Assembly (NCBI GenBank): GCA_973895155.1 | Contig: OZ316892.1 | Location: 16,554,001 to 16,618,000, forward strand | DNA from: Marsupella aquatica | Taxonomy: Eukaryota; Marchantiophyta | Length of the DNA stretch: 64,000 nt | Reading direction: 5' to 3' | Part shown: piece after piece, positions 37,017 to 50,900 of the stretch | Position numbering within the stretch: the stretch's first letter is position 1 | Layout: each line of letters begins with the position of its first letter | Position numbers and translations under genes: made by a program | The notes under the pieces: generated by a model | Database searches by the model: none | Told to the model about the DNA's origin: nothing | Seen by the model: only the letters and a program-made list of their open reading frames with translations

Positions 37017-40000
37017 CGGTTCCAAATGTCCGGCCCCTTGCTAAACACAATTGAGAGGGAGAGACGGCTAGACGGGGAGACAGCGAGAGAGAGAGCTCTA
37101 CTTTCTCCACCTCAGCGCCTCGTCTCCTGGACCATCATCAATTCACGCCACTAGAGAGTCAAGCGAAAGTAAATCGAAATCCATATTGAGCAGCTTAGTC
37201 AATCGACGTTCTGAATAGTGTTGCATTAGTAGCATGGAGCCAGAGCCCTGTCCTGTAGAGTGGCTTCTATGGGAAGCTACAGTACACTTTTCACCGCATT
37301 TATTAATGAGAACACTGCAGTGATCCTGGTGAATCACTCCTATGGGAAAACTAGAAACTGAAGCTCCCATAGACCTAAATGTTTGATAGAATACCCGAAT
37401 GTACTGCAGAAAACTTTCCTTGTACACAGATAGCTTTAATAGAATCTACACTTTTCTGGTCAGCAGTATCCGGATCCATCCAGGTTTCAAGGTTCACAGG
37501 TGTGGTCCATCTAAGCATTACTTTAGGCTGACACTAATTTGGGTAGGTTCCTAAAATGCAGATATGTGCCATGTGCCCTACTGGTAGAGTCATGTCCAGC
37601 AGAGCTCACACATATACATGTCCATTATCCCCATTTGCTCCAGGCTCACCCCATTATCACTCTATGAGTTGTCCCATAACTTAATATGGAATAAAGGTTA
37701 CTTGTGGTTAACCATTTCTAGTCCAATCTCCAATACATTTGCGCACCATCGCTTTCATAAAATTTTAAAAATTTCAAAAATTTTAAATAAATAAAATAAA
37801 ATGAATATGGAATAAAGGTTACTTGTGGTTAACCATTTCTAGTCCAATCTCCTAATCTCATAATTTGGTGCCCGCAAATATACAGCCGGGTAATCCATTT
37901 TCCGGACAAGATTTATGTACACTAACCCAGGTCAGGAAGCATTCTATACTGTAATCACGCTACCTGAATGTTTAAGAAAAGCTTCCCAACTGCCGCCAAT
38001 CAGCTTATTCTCACATTCCAGAAGGAGGGTTACAAACCCCTGCCCAGACATTGGTTATCCTAAACATTGTTGCCATGGGTAGAGATCTGAAAGGCATGCT
38101 CTGGTCAGAGAACTCATGCAGCTAGAAACAATATGACCCGAAATGTGCAGACGCAGCATGCAAAGGGTGATGGGAATTCACTTCAAGCAAAGCTCTGTGG
38201 TGCAACTTGAGGGCTTGTGCAAAACCTGACTTAACACTGTTTGAAAGCACACTTCATTAGTGTTTAGCAAAATGTAGTGTTACTCACACTTATTACCGGA
38301 CATTTCCAATGTTGAGCTTCTCTTTGCAGTAGAAATAGACATTTGCATACACATTATGACATCAGTCATTGCCCATGAGAAATGTTTTGGGCAAGGGCAC
38401 TTGGCAGTGAGATTGCCCATGCCCACAGCCACAGACAAAGAAAACAAGAGGGATAAACATGTTTCGTGCACCGTCACCTTTCACAAAAGATCATATTGGG
38501 CCTGTACCAGAACTAAGATGTGCAAGAAGATTGCAACAACAAAGAAATTTAGACAGTGTGCCAACAATCCTAGACAGTTGGGCCGAAAAAGAACAGGCAG
38601 AGTTTACCAGTAAAGTTTTTTGTGTCCATACACGTTTCTTGGTATATCCATAAGATTTCTTACCATGGGGTGTAGACCTGTGAAAGTTTGAAAGCACAAA
38701 CTACATCTATAAGTCCCAAACCAAAGCCTCTCGCCAGCCAGATTTTTCATATGATCTATCTGAAGGCTAGGCAACGTGTCTTGAGTGCAACTATGGAGTC
38801 TGGGAGGGAAGATGAGATGCCTTTGTATGGGTATGGAGCACAGTTGGTCCCTTTTATACTAGTTGTAATCTATAACATTCCATAAAACAATGAAGTTCAA
38901 TTTCAATTGTGTGGCACCAGGTACAATATTTCATGTTGGTCCATGGGAAAAGAATTTTCTTTGCAGGTTGCCAATTCACTTAGAGCATCCGCACCCGTTT
39001 TGCGGGCCAACCCTGCCAAAGGGAAATATTTCGCAGCCATTTGGAGGCCTGCATCGTGATATGGATCTGGTGCACAATAGGTTTAGACGTTGCATCCGTG
39101 CTTTGTAAAAAGATGCCTGAAAATGGTTAATTTGCGCTCCAACCCAAGCAACCCAGGTTCAAACTCCCTCCCCGACGCAGGAGCACGTCGCGGCTGTCAA
39201 GACACTGGGAAAATGTGCAAGCAAGAACTGAGGCTTCCTCGCCTAAACTTGATAGTTGCGCCCCTTCAAGATTTCACAAAAGTAATAAACTCTGCTTGAT
39301 TTCATAGGTTTTCTGTCATGGATCATCTTCAAGCATGGAGATTGAATTTGCTCTTGCAGATTGAAGATGAGATTTGAATGTCGAGTCTTGTACAACTCTT
39401 TTGCCTTATTCAATGTGTCATTGCTGTTGGTGCCAGAAATGTCAAGATGCTCAAAACACTTATAGCATCCAATAAAATGAGATCTGAACATCTCCCCACT
39501 AGCTCCCAAGAGTTTGCTGTTCTGCTTTCAAGTTCTTTTGGCTTATTTCTATCGTAGTGCTCCCCGACGCGTTCCCACAAATTCTCTCTGTTTTGCCCAG
39601 ACCCAACACACGGGTCCTGCAAAATCTCCAGGTATGAGTAACAAAGTTGCTTCAGTTCTGTTGGACTAAAATAGTCAGTGGTGGACTAGCCACCTAGCGC
39701 CCTCATCAATCTCAGCACTCTCACCTAAGTGCCCTTAATTGGTGTCCGAACGCTTACACGGAACTCCTTCAGCAAGCAACTTCGTACCTCTAGCACCACC
39801 AGCGGCAACTCCCATACGAAGTCGCACTTGCTCCCTAACACGACCGTCACTCAACCGTTCTCATTGTCTGCACAAGCAACCAAACACCTAGGTAAGTAAC
39901 CCATTAGGATAACTCACCACATAAAAAAAACTCTTCCACTAAACTTTATTTCACTCAAGGTTTGTGGTTTACAATATTCATTTCAATTGGCCAATTATCA

Positions 40001-43000
40001 GGGTCAGGGGGGTTCTCAGTCTCAGTTCAGGTCAGGGTTGGCTCAAGCTCTGGTCTCTAGTCCTGAATAGATACTCCAACACAATCTGAACATAGTCTCT
40101 TCCTTTTCAAAACATCCATTACAAATCTCGTCTCCCTCTTTGAGCCTCTCCCTTATTCTCCTCTTGTTTTTTCTTCGAAGTCAATGTTCCTATCTCACAA
40201 CAATCTTTTGTCCAATCATATCCTGTCATCCTCCTTCCACAGTACATATGTTTCTTTATCCCTAACAAAACTTCCACATTGCTCTTTTTCTTTACTTAGT
40301 TACATAAGCATTCTGCTGTTGGGCTCTCTCATTTTTGAATGTTGAAAAAATCCTGGAAATCCCAACATGTTTTGCCTCCTCTTTAAGCTTCCTTTCTCTC
40401 AAACCTTACTAAGAAGTTTCATACCACTTGTCATAACATTATTTTTGGGCCCTGTCATTCTGCTAAATTTTCCCCGCTCACTCAACATTACACTGCAACC
40501 CCAAAGTCCACTGTACTCTAAAAGTCCACAGTTTCTCACCAATGTTTCTTCACAGCTGACAGCAAGCTTTCTTTCCTCTCTTGTTCATTACCCCGTCCCT
40601 TGTTCTGCGTCTTTTGTTTGTCTTTACGGACCCCACTAGAGGTCCCTTCCAAAATTCCTGGCTCCACAGCGCGCCACATCATCATGATGCGCTGCAAATA
40701 GGAACGACTTGGTTTACAAAATAAAATGACTTTCACATTCGTGTTTGCGACAGGATTTTGGTAAAATTGGGGACGCCATGCCGTAAATCTTCATGTAAAA
40801 AGTAATCAAAAATAACTGTTTTATTTACATTGAGTAGGCCCGCAACTCAATTTTATCTACCGCAAATAACCAACTGCCCACCCTTTTTTGTGAATTGTGG
40901 TTTCAATTCCGTAATAAATAAGTAATTAAATGAAGCAACACAGCATGGCAGTTAAGAATCCCGCAGGGGCAGAAGGTAACCTCGTGTTTCCTCATTTCCT
41001 CGTGTCGTGCTCGAGGACAGAAGAAGTGGCGATGAGGTAATGGAATACTCATCTAACCTTCCGAACAAGTGCAGAGAGTGCAAAGCAAGATTGACTCTCT
41101 CTTTTTCTCTTTCTTTAGCGGAAGGTCAAGTTCATCCGCACACGAGAGGCAGTCAGAAGAGCAATTCTCGGTGATGGCTAACAAATGATAGTCTCTCTTG
41201 AGGAAATCACTGTAGTCCTCAATGAGAGCTCTGAAATTGCTGCTCGGAATTGAATTTCGGAAATTGCTTCAATCTGCAAATGAATATCGAATCAAAAAAA
41301 TTTGAGAGTAAGGGAATTCAGGAAGACGTCATTGCTCCTCACCTAAGACGGAGGCATTGACTTGACCATGAAGAGGTTGAGTACTCTTGCTCCACAACGA
41401 TGCATGAGAAGCGAGGCAACTAATGATAGAGAGACGACTTTGGATTGAACGAAAGAGAGGAGGGGAGGGAAACACCAAAACTAGCCAGGATGTGATTGCG
41501 AAGGCTGGTGAAAGGATGAGAGCAATTGATCTCCAAGGATTCCAACCGGACTGTGTGATCCGCAATTTATACCCGAAATCTGCAACAGGTGGAAAGAATG
41601 ATTGAATAAACGGAAGAATTGAATGTGAAGGGGTCCAATCAAGTCATGAGACACCAAAGTCTCGAACAACAATAATCGATGAAATGACAAAATGAGTGTC
41701 CAAGGAGACCAACAATGTGTTTCAATCTCAAAGTGACAAGACAGACCCAATGGTCACCAAGTTCACGGGACTAAGTCACTGCTAAAGCAAATACTTCAAC
41801 CACTCCACTTTCACAGCCGAGTGGGAGAACAGGGAGTGCGCTAAGACTATTAAACGCTCTAGTTAGAATCTTCCTTGCTTTGCCTGCCGCCCCTCGCTCT
41901 CTCTCTCTCTCTCTCTCATTGCTGACCCGGCTTTATGCTTTGAGTCTCTCCTGGACTTCTGGTAAAGAAACAATTCAAGGGTAACAATTTGCAGCTCGGC
42001 TAGAAATTTATCGATGATACACTCATGAGTTTTTTGGCAGCGAGCTCTGTTGAGAGATGCAAGAGTATGGCTATCTAAAAAATTAATAAAAGGGCATCCT
42101 AGTCTTCACCGTGCCCAAGATCAGACAAGTACAGGAAGGCTTCGAGATGACACAATTTCAAATGGCCATGCTGCGATCCTCCCCTTACATAGGCTCCATT
42201 CATCCGGAAGTATGATCAATCGCGCAATCTAGCTACTCAGATAAGAATTATTCTTGAGGACTTGAAATCCCCTCAGCGCAAAATGAAATGCCTCTCAATC
42301 AACTCTGCCCACCATTGCTTGAAAAAAATTGAATCCTTCTAGGCGTACAACAAATACCCATTCTGTGGTAGCGTCGATGTCCTGGTGGCAGAGTACCACG
42401 GTACAGTTCCCAGTAGTCAAAGCTGCTGTGACTACTAGAAAGTCTCCGTCGTGAATCTGTCGTGACCAAACCTTGACAACTATGCTAAACACTAGACTTC
42501 CAGTGAACAAAGTTTTGCGAACTGACCATATATATTGAGATAAAGTGATAACCTAGACAATTCTATGGTTTAAATTGTGATGGCATCGTGGGTTCCAAAG
42601 TGCCTCGCACTAGATGCGTACAAGGTAATTGCGAACCAACTCTGGCCACCACCGCTACCTACCAGACAGCAATTGCTTGAGACAAGCGAGAATTAATGTA
42701 GATGGCCCTAAGCTTGATACATAGGTTTACTCACTCTAAGCAATACCGTGGAGAAGTGTGTTGCATTACTTTCTAAAATCCATTGTTGAAATGGATGAGT
42801 CAAAAAACTATTATGGCAAGGAAATTGTTGAACTGCAGTTTGTCCGGTCTTTGTTCAAAGGTGTTCTACATGATCCAAACGAGAGCTGTATTTTACGTCC
42901 TCGGGTAAGCTCCATTTCCATTCCAACCTGCAATTAGATCTTCAAATGTGCTCATGATTACTAATTGAAATACCTTTGCTGGCTCCAGAGCTGAACTCCC

Positions 43001-45303
43001 AAGCGATTGGGATTGCCACAAGCTCAGAGCACCACGTTGCAGCTTCAGAACTAGTTGAGGTTTGCTCATATATTCAGCTCGGTCACTAGTTTCAGCTGGC
43101 CTAGTCTCCAGATTCGATCCACCATGTAGTCTCAATAAAGATATGTTCATTGTTACACATTTTATAACACATTTATCTATTTCACATATATTGTCCAACA
43201 CATACCTCACATACAATCAAAACAGATAGAGGTCCACGAACTAATTTGCCATAAAGCCTCTCTTGGTGCACCCAATCCCTTGTAGTTGAGTCACTTTAAA
43301 TTCTGCAAACATCTCTGATTGATGTTCCCGGACTTCCCAGCTATCTCAAGTTATACAGCAGAGGTTATTTTTTACTGAGCATAGCACTTCATTTTTAAGT
43401 CCTCTTAAATTGTCCATCGTTCCGAGTCTCGGTTTATTCTCACTTGCTTCCTTGGAATTCACGTTTGTACCTAATCTTGTAGCTCATTATGGCCCTTCTA
43501 AAAAAAATCACATTATCTCATTGCACAAATAATGTCCTTCTTGAGTTCTTGCTGCGACCTGTTCCTGATTTCATTCTCGCAGAATGCTTTCATCTTGTAC
43601 TTCGGATCATGTTGTGTAGCTCTCATTTACTTCTTTACAAACCGCCATCATCACATTTGGTCACAAGGAACAATGATGTCTTCAACAAGAAACAAACACA
43701 ACTGTTTGTGTTTGGTGCAAGACAAGTAAAATCAGTTAGACCAGGTAATTGTAAAAAGATCAAAGTTTTAAAATAACAAACAACTGGGTGAAACAAAGGA
43801 AGTGTCTTGTTCTTGTAAAGTCCCCCTTAGTAGGTCCATACTTTTACAAATGCATCATTGAAGTGAGATGGTACCTTTAGGGAGAAATAACATGATAATA
43901 TCGTATAGTGCAGGGTGCAGGGTGCAGGGCTTGTGGTTGGGTGGGTGCATGTATCACATGGGGAGGATTTGGAAAACTGTTTGAAATTAGGTCAAGGTCC
44001 TTTGGATATCTTCAACTTGTTTTAGAGGTCAGTGGTCGCCCAGAAGTGGGTTGAGTCATTGAGAGTTCAGTTTTTCTAACATAATTCTCCTTATCAGATT
44101 TTCTCTCGTGCTTTGGAGACTTTACTATAGAGATTGAGGACTATTGTGGAGAGTACTCTGAGTACAATTTGAATCTGTAACAAGTAGCAAACCAAGGACA
44201 TACAACAAAGTGAATTTTACTCCTCACAAAATACAATGTCCCTTTCCATTCTTCAAAAAGTTAAGACGGGGAAAGGGAAAAATCTGAGTCTAGAATATGA
44301 GGAATAGAATAGGCTAGCTCAACTCTTAAATTTGAGCCATGGGAAGGGAGAATTCTAAGACCGGTTTAGAATATGGTAAATCACTATTACCATGGCATTC
44401 TTCCAAAAGGGTCCAAAGGGTACCATGAATTGATTGAACCACTCAAATTTCTCAATGTAGTTTTGATGAGCTACACAAATTTGTCATCCAGACGAGATAA
44501 ACAATTCGATTACATTGGTGATTAACGAGGTTTTGCCATTCCCATTTCATTCCATGCTAGGATCATTGCCTCCCCTGCAGTTGGATTGACTTTCTCTCGC
44601 TAGCTCTGTGGCAGGTCATCACATAGTTGTCCTGGGCAAGTACTAACAAATTTTTATTATGACACATATAGCCAAATGCCAGAGTGCACAACATTGTTGA
44701 TATAAGTGAGGTTGAGAATGTTATGGAGCAGAAGTGAGATGGCCCAGGAGTCTGACGCTGACAGGAGTATGCGAGTTGGCCTGGCAATTGGGTTTCGAAA
44801 AATGTGCAGCCTATGGGGAGAGTAATGGGTTGGGCGTGAAAAAGATGCACAGTGACACTTTTAGGTCCATCTCTTGGGAAACAATGTCACCTTTGAACAG
44901 CTAGGGACTCTGTACTTGCTCATAAAATGCAAAATCAATGGCTGATTCTCGGAGGGAGACAATATTATAGCTTATAGAAACATGTGGACGTTCAAGATGA
45001 ACTGCAAGAGGGCATGAATTTATTTTAGAGCTCCCGACAAGGAGCACATGTCTTCAATTGACATACAAGAATTGCTAATTTCTAATCTATTTACCTGCAG
45101 TGGGGCCCTGGAATTCCCAGGTGACATTTTAGATGCAGTCGAGTAAGGAGAATCGTAAGAAAAGAAAGGCAGACTTCTGCTTACGCCTCTACTCCATTCT
45201 CTGTGTTCAAAACGTTCGTTATAATGCAGACATTCAGTAAAAGTTGCTTCTGGTTTCCTGAAACTAACAGATTTACAGTGACTTTTCAAAATCTCTAAAT
45301 GGA
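37017..45303. other. Long intergenic stretch, no gene recognised
   Basis: I read 8.3 kb on both strands without finding a conserved exon chain. Fragments with somewhat protein-like composition lie at 38459-38653 (+), 42295-42510 (-) and 42893-43216 (-), but none has recognisable motifs or compatible splice partners. A (CT)n run lies near 41893-41918 and a triple GTGCAGG near 43910-43930. The region may hold decayed transposons. Confidence 0.35.
37684..37851. repeat. 48-bp direct duplication, 120-bp spacing
   Basis: ATATGGAATAAAGGTTACTT and the following 28 bases occur at 37684-37731 and again, without visible change, at 37804-37851. An A/T-rich stretch of TTTTAAAAATTTC and AAATAAA words lies between them. 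Confidence 0.9.
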
Positions 45304-47498
45304 TCAACAAAAATATGGTTGACAACCAGGGAATGGTTCATAATCTATGTCGTCCATTGTGAATCCTGGACCCGTAGTAAGTGAGCAGAGCGCGGAGCAA
45401 ACAGGTACTTCTACTGAGTTGTCTGACTCCTTCATAGAAGCAATGCATCCCCTCTCTGCTGTTGTCTGGTTATTGCGTAGCTCTGGTCTAGATTGGCCAC
45501 TGCTACTTTCTAAAATGATAGACGAATTGCTGTCGTATCTGCAGGATGTCTGTCTTTCTATTTGTGCTTGGAAATCTGCGTCTAATTCCGCTCCCCATCT
45601 TACTTCGTATTGAGATTCTTCAGATTTGTCCACCTGCCCACTGGTGTCGGAAGTACTCCTCGCCGGCTCCATGAGCTGATGTTGCACATTGAATCGTTTC
45701 GTTTCAGACTCTAGACCGTCTTCCGCTGATGGGAAAGGAATTTCAAGTTGGCCGGGCCTCGAAGTGGCCAACAGAATATTGAAGAGATCAGAACTGAACA
45801 TACTTTCCCGATCCAATCTACTTACGTCAAAAACCTGTGGCTGAGATGGGTTGTGGTCCTCTGGCTTGACAGAAAAGTCCTGATCATGTATTCCCATTTC
45901 CATTGAAGGGGCGGTGTTCAACGAAAACCTCGACATATCCAAGATGCCAACCGTTGGAGGGACACCACCCACGGGTAATGTACTTGCCAGCTGAGAGAAC
46001 CCATGACTATTAACACCAAGCAATATTTCATCCGCGATAGTAACTTGAGTTTGAGTAGCAGAAGACTTCACATGGTTCCCTCCAAGGCTCGGGTAATTTG
46101 CAGTAGCAGGAGAACTCGTGGGATCGGAAGGGGGAAGCTGATGGACCCGATTCATTGCGATAGCCATTTGCTCAGGAAAGCAAGCAAAACGCCAGGCAGG
46201 ATGCTGTTGATGAACGGATTCGCAGGTATGGTGCCCGCGGTACGTGACGTCATACACCATAGACTCGTCATCACACCGTTGCACGTACTTGATTGCTGGA
46301 CAGCCCAATTCGATTTTGTGTGTACATCTGTAATAGCTTCGTGGGTTCTTGGAGCCAAGGATGTCCTTCTGTCCATATTTGCGCCAAGTATGACCATCAT
46401 CTGGGGGGCCATCATGTGCTGGATCACTTGCGCGTTGCTGGCAGTTGAACTTGGGCATGAATTTCCTGAGCAAGTAGCATCCAACTCGATCTCGTCAGTC
46501 ATGCTTGAAAACTCAGGCAATTGGAGGCAGCAGCAATTGATGAGACGAAATGAAAGAAAAATAATTAACATCAGCATAGCAGCTCCCTCAGTCCCCGTCG
46601 ACACAAGAGCATTGCACTTACACTAGGGAAAATATGAAGTTACCGAAAACAGAGAGATTTAGAGCTGATTCCAGCATGAATTAGAGAAAGCAACTACTGA
46701 CCTTTTTACAGACAGACTCTTTGGCTTGGAGGCCTCGGGATCAGCGCTAGTTGTAGCCTCGCTACCAGGTCGGCGAGCTCGGCCAGCCCCTGCGACAGTC
46801 GTCCCAGCAACAGCAGCAGCATCTCCGTCCGCATCCGAGAGTACAAGAGGCGAAGCTGGATTGGCCGAGTCTTCGGACATTCCGCTCACACTGTGGGGAG
46901 TATGACATGGGCTTAACACCGGACTACTGGGATTGATCACTTGTTGTTTGGAATGGTGTCGTGGGGAATTAAGAGGATCGCTGTCATATGTATGAGAAGT
47001 GGATAACGGAGGGCTGTCGATTCTCCCGATGCGATCGGAGGCCGAGAAGTTGTCATTTCGGAAGCAATTCGGATTCGGAGGGTAAGCAGATAGCCAGCCC
47101 ATGATTTTGCTGAAGCTGCCCGTAACTATTGCAGATGCACTCAGCAGCGTCATTCGCAAGGCCTGGGCTTCCGATACATCACCTCGGCCCAGGAGTCCCT
47201 GCGGTGCAATGCACAGCTGCTGCTCAATGATCCTGATTTGCTGGATCCCCAAATTGACCTCCGTTCTCACCTTAGCGTCGATGTCCAGGGGCTGCATTGC
47301 TGCTGCTGCTTGCCCACCTTCCGACTCCTGCTCTATGTCTCCACCGCCGCTTCTGCTTGCGGCCAGATGCTGCCCAGTGGACAGCTTACTTGGCTGTCTG
47401 GGCCCTTCACTCCGTCTCATTGCTAGATTTCTACTAGGCATGAGATCCTGACGAATTGAGCTCCCTAAGTTTATTGGTTGCATCAAAGTTCCTGCCAC
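45304..47498 (-). CDS. WRKY transcription factor, group III type
   Basis: A DNA-binding regulator expected to recognise W-boxes (TTGAC core), typically in stress and defence responses. Two exons: 47498-46702 and 46465-45304, with a GT-AG intron of 236 bases, in phase, giving 652 residues. One WRKY domain lies at about residues 285-350. It starts DDGHTWRKYGQK and has the zinc ligands C-X7-C-X23-H-X-C, the group III pattern (ending HHTC). The N-terminal half carries a predicted helical segment (VNLGIQQIRIIEQQL) like the leucine-rich helix before the domain in other group III members, then a Ser/Pro-rich linker and basic SLSVKR. The C-terminal 300 residues are Ser/Gln-rich and acidic, probably an activation region, ending FPGCQPYFC. 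The usual intron inside the WRKY domain is absent and the sole intron lies just before it. Confidence 0.93.
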
Positions 47499-48700
47499 CA
47501 GACAGGCTGAATTTGATTGAATTCCGACTCCGCGCAGAAGAAAGACTACACCGACTTTCTTCTCTCTGCTCTTGCTGAAAATGCCTCTGGCTAAGCAGTC
47601 TGGGCTGGACTCTTTATCTAAGTGATTTCGCTCGCAGTGCTACCACTTAGGTCCTCCTCTCCTTAACAAGCGATGTTATGTGCTGATGCAGGCAATGATT
47701 CCCGACTCTTAACAGTAGAAATTGTCAAGCTCCGTCGCGCTCAAGTAGTCCTCGTCCGTCAATTAATCATGCTTCCAGGTGACCGTTCCGTCACGCCGCT
47801 GAATTTTATGTGCTCCTCAAGCTTGTTGCGTGCACCGTCATGCCTTTGCCCCCCTGAGAATGAGCCTCGACTATCCTCGATGTGACATATCTGACCACTC
47901 ATAAACTCCCCCTGGCTGTTTCGACGTTCTAAACCCTTCGAAAATTCTCGTACTTCTTCAACACATTCTCATCATGCTGCAAATGGCGCAGCGCGCCTGT
48001 TGGTCCACTCCAACGCAACGAATTTCCAATCCAATTCAACTCGATTCTCTGTTGGCTGTTTGAGGGCCAGAGAGTCGGCCCCTGCTCACTATCTCACTCT
48101 TCTGTGGGCGTGTAGGAGGCAATCTTTCGACATAGTGTGATTGGGAAGACTCGGTCTCCCTCTCACTTTCTCTGCTACTCTGCGCGTTTAGCGAGTGGGA
48201 TTATATCGTTTCGTTAGGCAGAAAATCGGGTGGACTGAGTCACAGTCTCTGCTCTGCTAGTCTTCTCCGCTCTCCCCTGTTCGTCTCTATGCAGTGAGTG
48301 AGCGCTCCGCTTCCCCACTGCGCCCGTGTGCTTCTGGTGATGGAGGTGGTCAGCCTCCCGATTTGTGTGGAGTTGAAAGGGAGACGGAGGTGGAAGGTTT
48401 GAATGTAGCCGAGAATGCGGAGTTCGGGGATTTATAGAGCCAGCAAAAAGACAGACAGACTCAGCAAAAAGGACACACAATCTGCGACAGTGCGACCGAG
48501 TGATTGGAAACCGAGGGAGTTGACAAGACGACCAAGGGAGGGCTTTGACCAGGTCACACCACCCTGGTTTGACACGAAGAGCGCGCAGACTGACAGTACC
48601 CGGATCGGAACTGCGAACTCTACTGAGAAGGCGTTTCGCTCAGGTGACGGACGGAATGAATCGGGATGCGGTATGGAGCTTTACCGGTTAGGTTACTGAC
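47499..48700. promoter_or_regulatory. WRKY leader and promoter region
   Basis: A long pyrimidine- and purine-rich region upstream of the minus-strand WRKY start, with no conserved coding content. Stretches rich in CTCTC, and GAGACGG on the other strand, suggest a long 5' UTR. W-box-like TTGAC cores appear on either strand (for example near 48519 and 48547, where the plus strand reads GTTGACA and TTTGACC), which would fit autoregulation. I infer this only from motif presence. Confidence 0.35.
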
Positions 48701-48739
48701 GGCAAGAAGAGGAATGCGTTGGTGCAGGTGACGGACAAC

Positions 48740-48965
48740 AAGAGGGTTGTGAGCTTTCGGTCAAGGCAGTGACGGGAAACGCACAGTGAAGTGGAGTTCC
48801 GGTCTGGTCAGGTGACGGGAAAATAGGCACTCCTGGTCAAGAGTGAAGTGGAGGTCTGGTCAGGTGACGGGAAAGTTGAGGATTGTGCACTCCTGGTCAA
48901 GACAGCGACGGGAACGAACGGGTTTCAGTCAGGCGGCGGGAAGGAAGAGGGTTGTGTTATTGAAA
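48740..48965. repeat. Diverged short tandem repeats upstream of WRKY
   Basis: Repeated words GGTCTGGTCAGGTGACGGGAA (near 48802 and 48852) and CACTCCTGGTCAAGA (near 48828 and 48889), plus further GTCAGG(T)GACGG/GGCGGGAA variants. The period is about 48-60 bases. Confidence 0.75.
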
Positions 48966-50900
48966 GAACGGGACGTAGGTCCGATTGGTCGATAGCTCCC
49001 ATATGATGGGATAACGCGCCCCGATTTGGTTTCTGTGGGTCCTAGCGACCAAAGACTCGATCAACGCTGCCCAAACCAAAGCCCCACATTCCCAATTCAT
49101 CACAACACTTTTTCTGGTCTAGATTGTTTTGCCTTGTCGCCTAAGATGGTTGCCACGATCTATTGTAGCACATGCAAAACTATCTTGCACATGTGGGGTC
49201 AAGGCTACAAATGGTAAACCAAACTTCAGGTCTACCTTCTTTGGTTGCAGCGCGCTGCTTTACCCAACACAACATAAACCCAGCCACTTCGCTGTTGTTG
49301 GGACTCTCGTGCTTACTTGGCTGTTGGGCTTTTCCCGTCGTTTCTCCCTTTTATTGGGTTCTTTGGCCTTGGTGATCTTGTTTCCTAATTAGGAGCTTTT
49401 TGCTCTTTTGCAGCGTTACATATTTAGTGCTAGTAGACAAATAAGTTTGGATTTACCTTTTCGAAATATCCTAATCCCCAACTTGGTCAAAAGTAGTAAC
49501 CTGCCCAAACTAACAAGTTAGTTAGCAGGTTGCCCTCCATTTTGTTTAATATAAGTTGGATTCATTCAACTATATTAGCGCAAGATGACCTGGAATTAGT
49601 TCACGAACACAGGGAGGCTTGCACTTGGCCTGACGCCCCTCCAAACATACCTTCACTCTGGACCAGGTTCCCCCAACCAACACTCATTGGAACACAGTTG
49701 TTGACTACTGCCCACAAGCTAAAACTAATGTCTTTTGGTCCCCATAGTCTCCCTCACTTTTATAGTAAGATGGGTTTAGCTTGGACAAATGAGGAGCCTC
49801 CACTTTCCCCAGACCAATTATGTGTCATCTCAGGTTAGTCTAGTCTGGTTACTTCAACCTGCATACAAAATGAGGGACAAGCTGATAATCAGATTAGTTT
49901 TGAGGGCAGGTAATTTGGGGACCAGGGAGGGAAAAAAAAAGTCTAGATTTTACTCCCCATTTCCTTTCTTATTTCTTGGATTTGAACCCACCTATTATTT
50001 CACTTGGAAACTCATTTTCATCTCATTACAGCTTCTACTGTAAAAGGGGCTGGTCACTACAGAGGTTGCAGGCTTGCCCACTCATTTCCCAGCATAGGAC
50101 CCTCATATCTTTAAAATGTTTCTTGGTGATTAAACATATGAATTGTTTTTGGACATGGTATCTTGTGGAATGTAGATCTCACCAAGATATAGGTTTTGAG
50201 CTGTAGATTCCATATTTAGGGATGACAACTATGCTCAAAAAAATCACCAAAACCCGTTATCGACGACCTTCAAGGCTACAAAGCACAGCTCTTCTTGTAC
50301 CTTCAAAGTAAAAATTACAGATGGGATTGGGACATTTATCTTGGCCAAGGATAGGATGCTGTACAGAGTAATTTTGGGTGTAACAGTAAGACATTAAAAC
50401 CAGCCACATTGGATACAATGGTCTGCACTGACTACTAGAGAGTTTCCATGGAACTGTGCAGAAGGTAGATGAAGGGTTAACAGAGGTTAGTATCTTCAAC
50501 CATAGCTACTATTATTTAGGAAAATCAATAATACCACAGAACTGGACAAAGGTGAGAAACATACTTAGTGGACCCTCCAAACTAAAAAAATTCTCATGAT
50601 TGACCAAAAGATGATTTTTCTCTCCCAGTGAACCTCCGGGCCCATCAGAAGTGCAATTTGGTGTCAGAAGTTCTTATAACATGATTTTCAATCCATGTAG
50701 CCTGAGAAAACCAGTGTATACAGGATGTTCTATGGTTGTGTCCTCTGTTTATCGAACGGTAACTACGTACATTTCCACTTCTTCACAGCCAATACCATTT
50801 CCCATACCGTTTTAATCGTATTACGGGGACGTGGAGGGACGCTATTTAGACTTCATCACGCTAGGAATGAGTATATTTTTTCGACTTCCTCACCCTTCAC
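48966..50900. other. Intergenic, no gene recognised
   Basis: AT-richer spacer with chance open frames only (for example 49129-49392 plus). Nothing conserved was seen. Confidence 0.4.

Noticed and set aside
38459-38653. Plus ORF with charged helix-like segment (LDSWAEKEQAEF)
   Set aside because: Short and isolated, with no compatible splice sites leading to more conserved sequence. Possibly a transposon remnant.
42295-43216. Minus ORFs at 42295-42510 and 42893-43216 that look somewhat protein-like
   Set aside because: I tried joining them through nearby GT/AG sites and found no recognisable protein in any frame.
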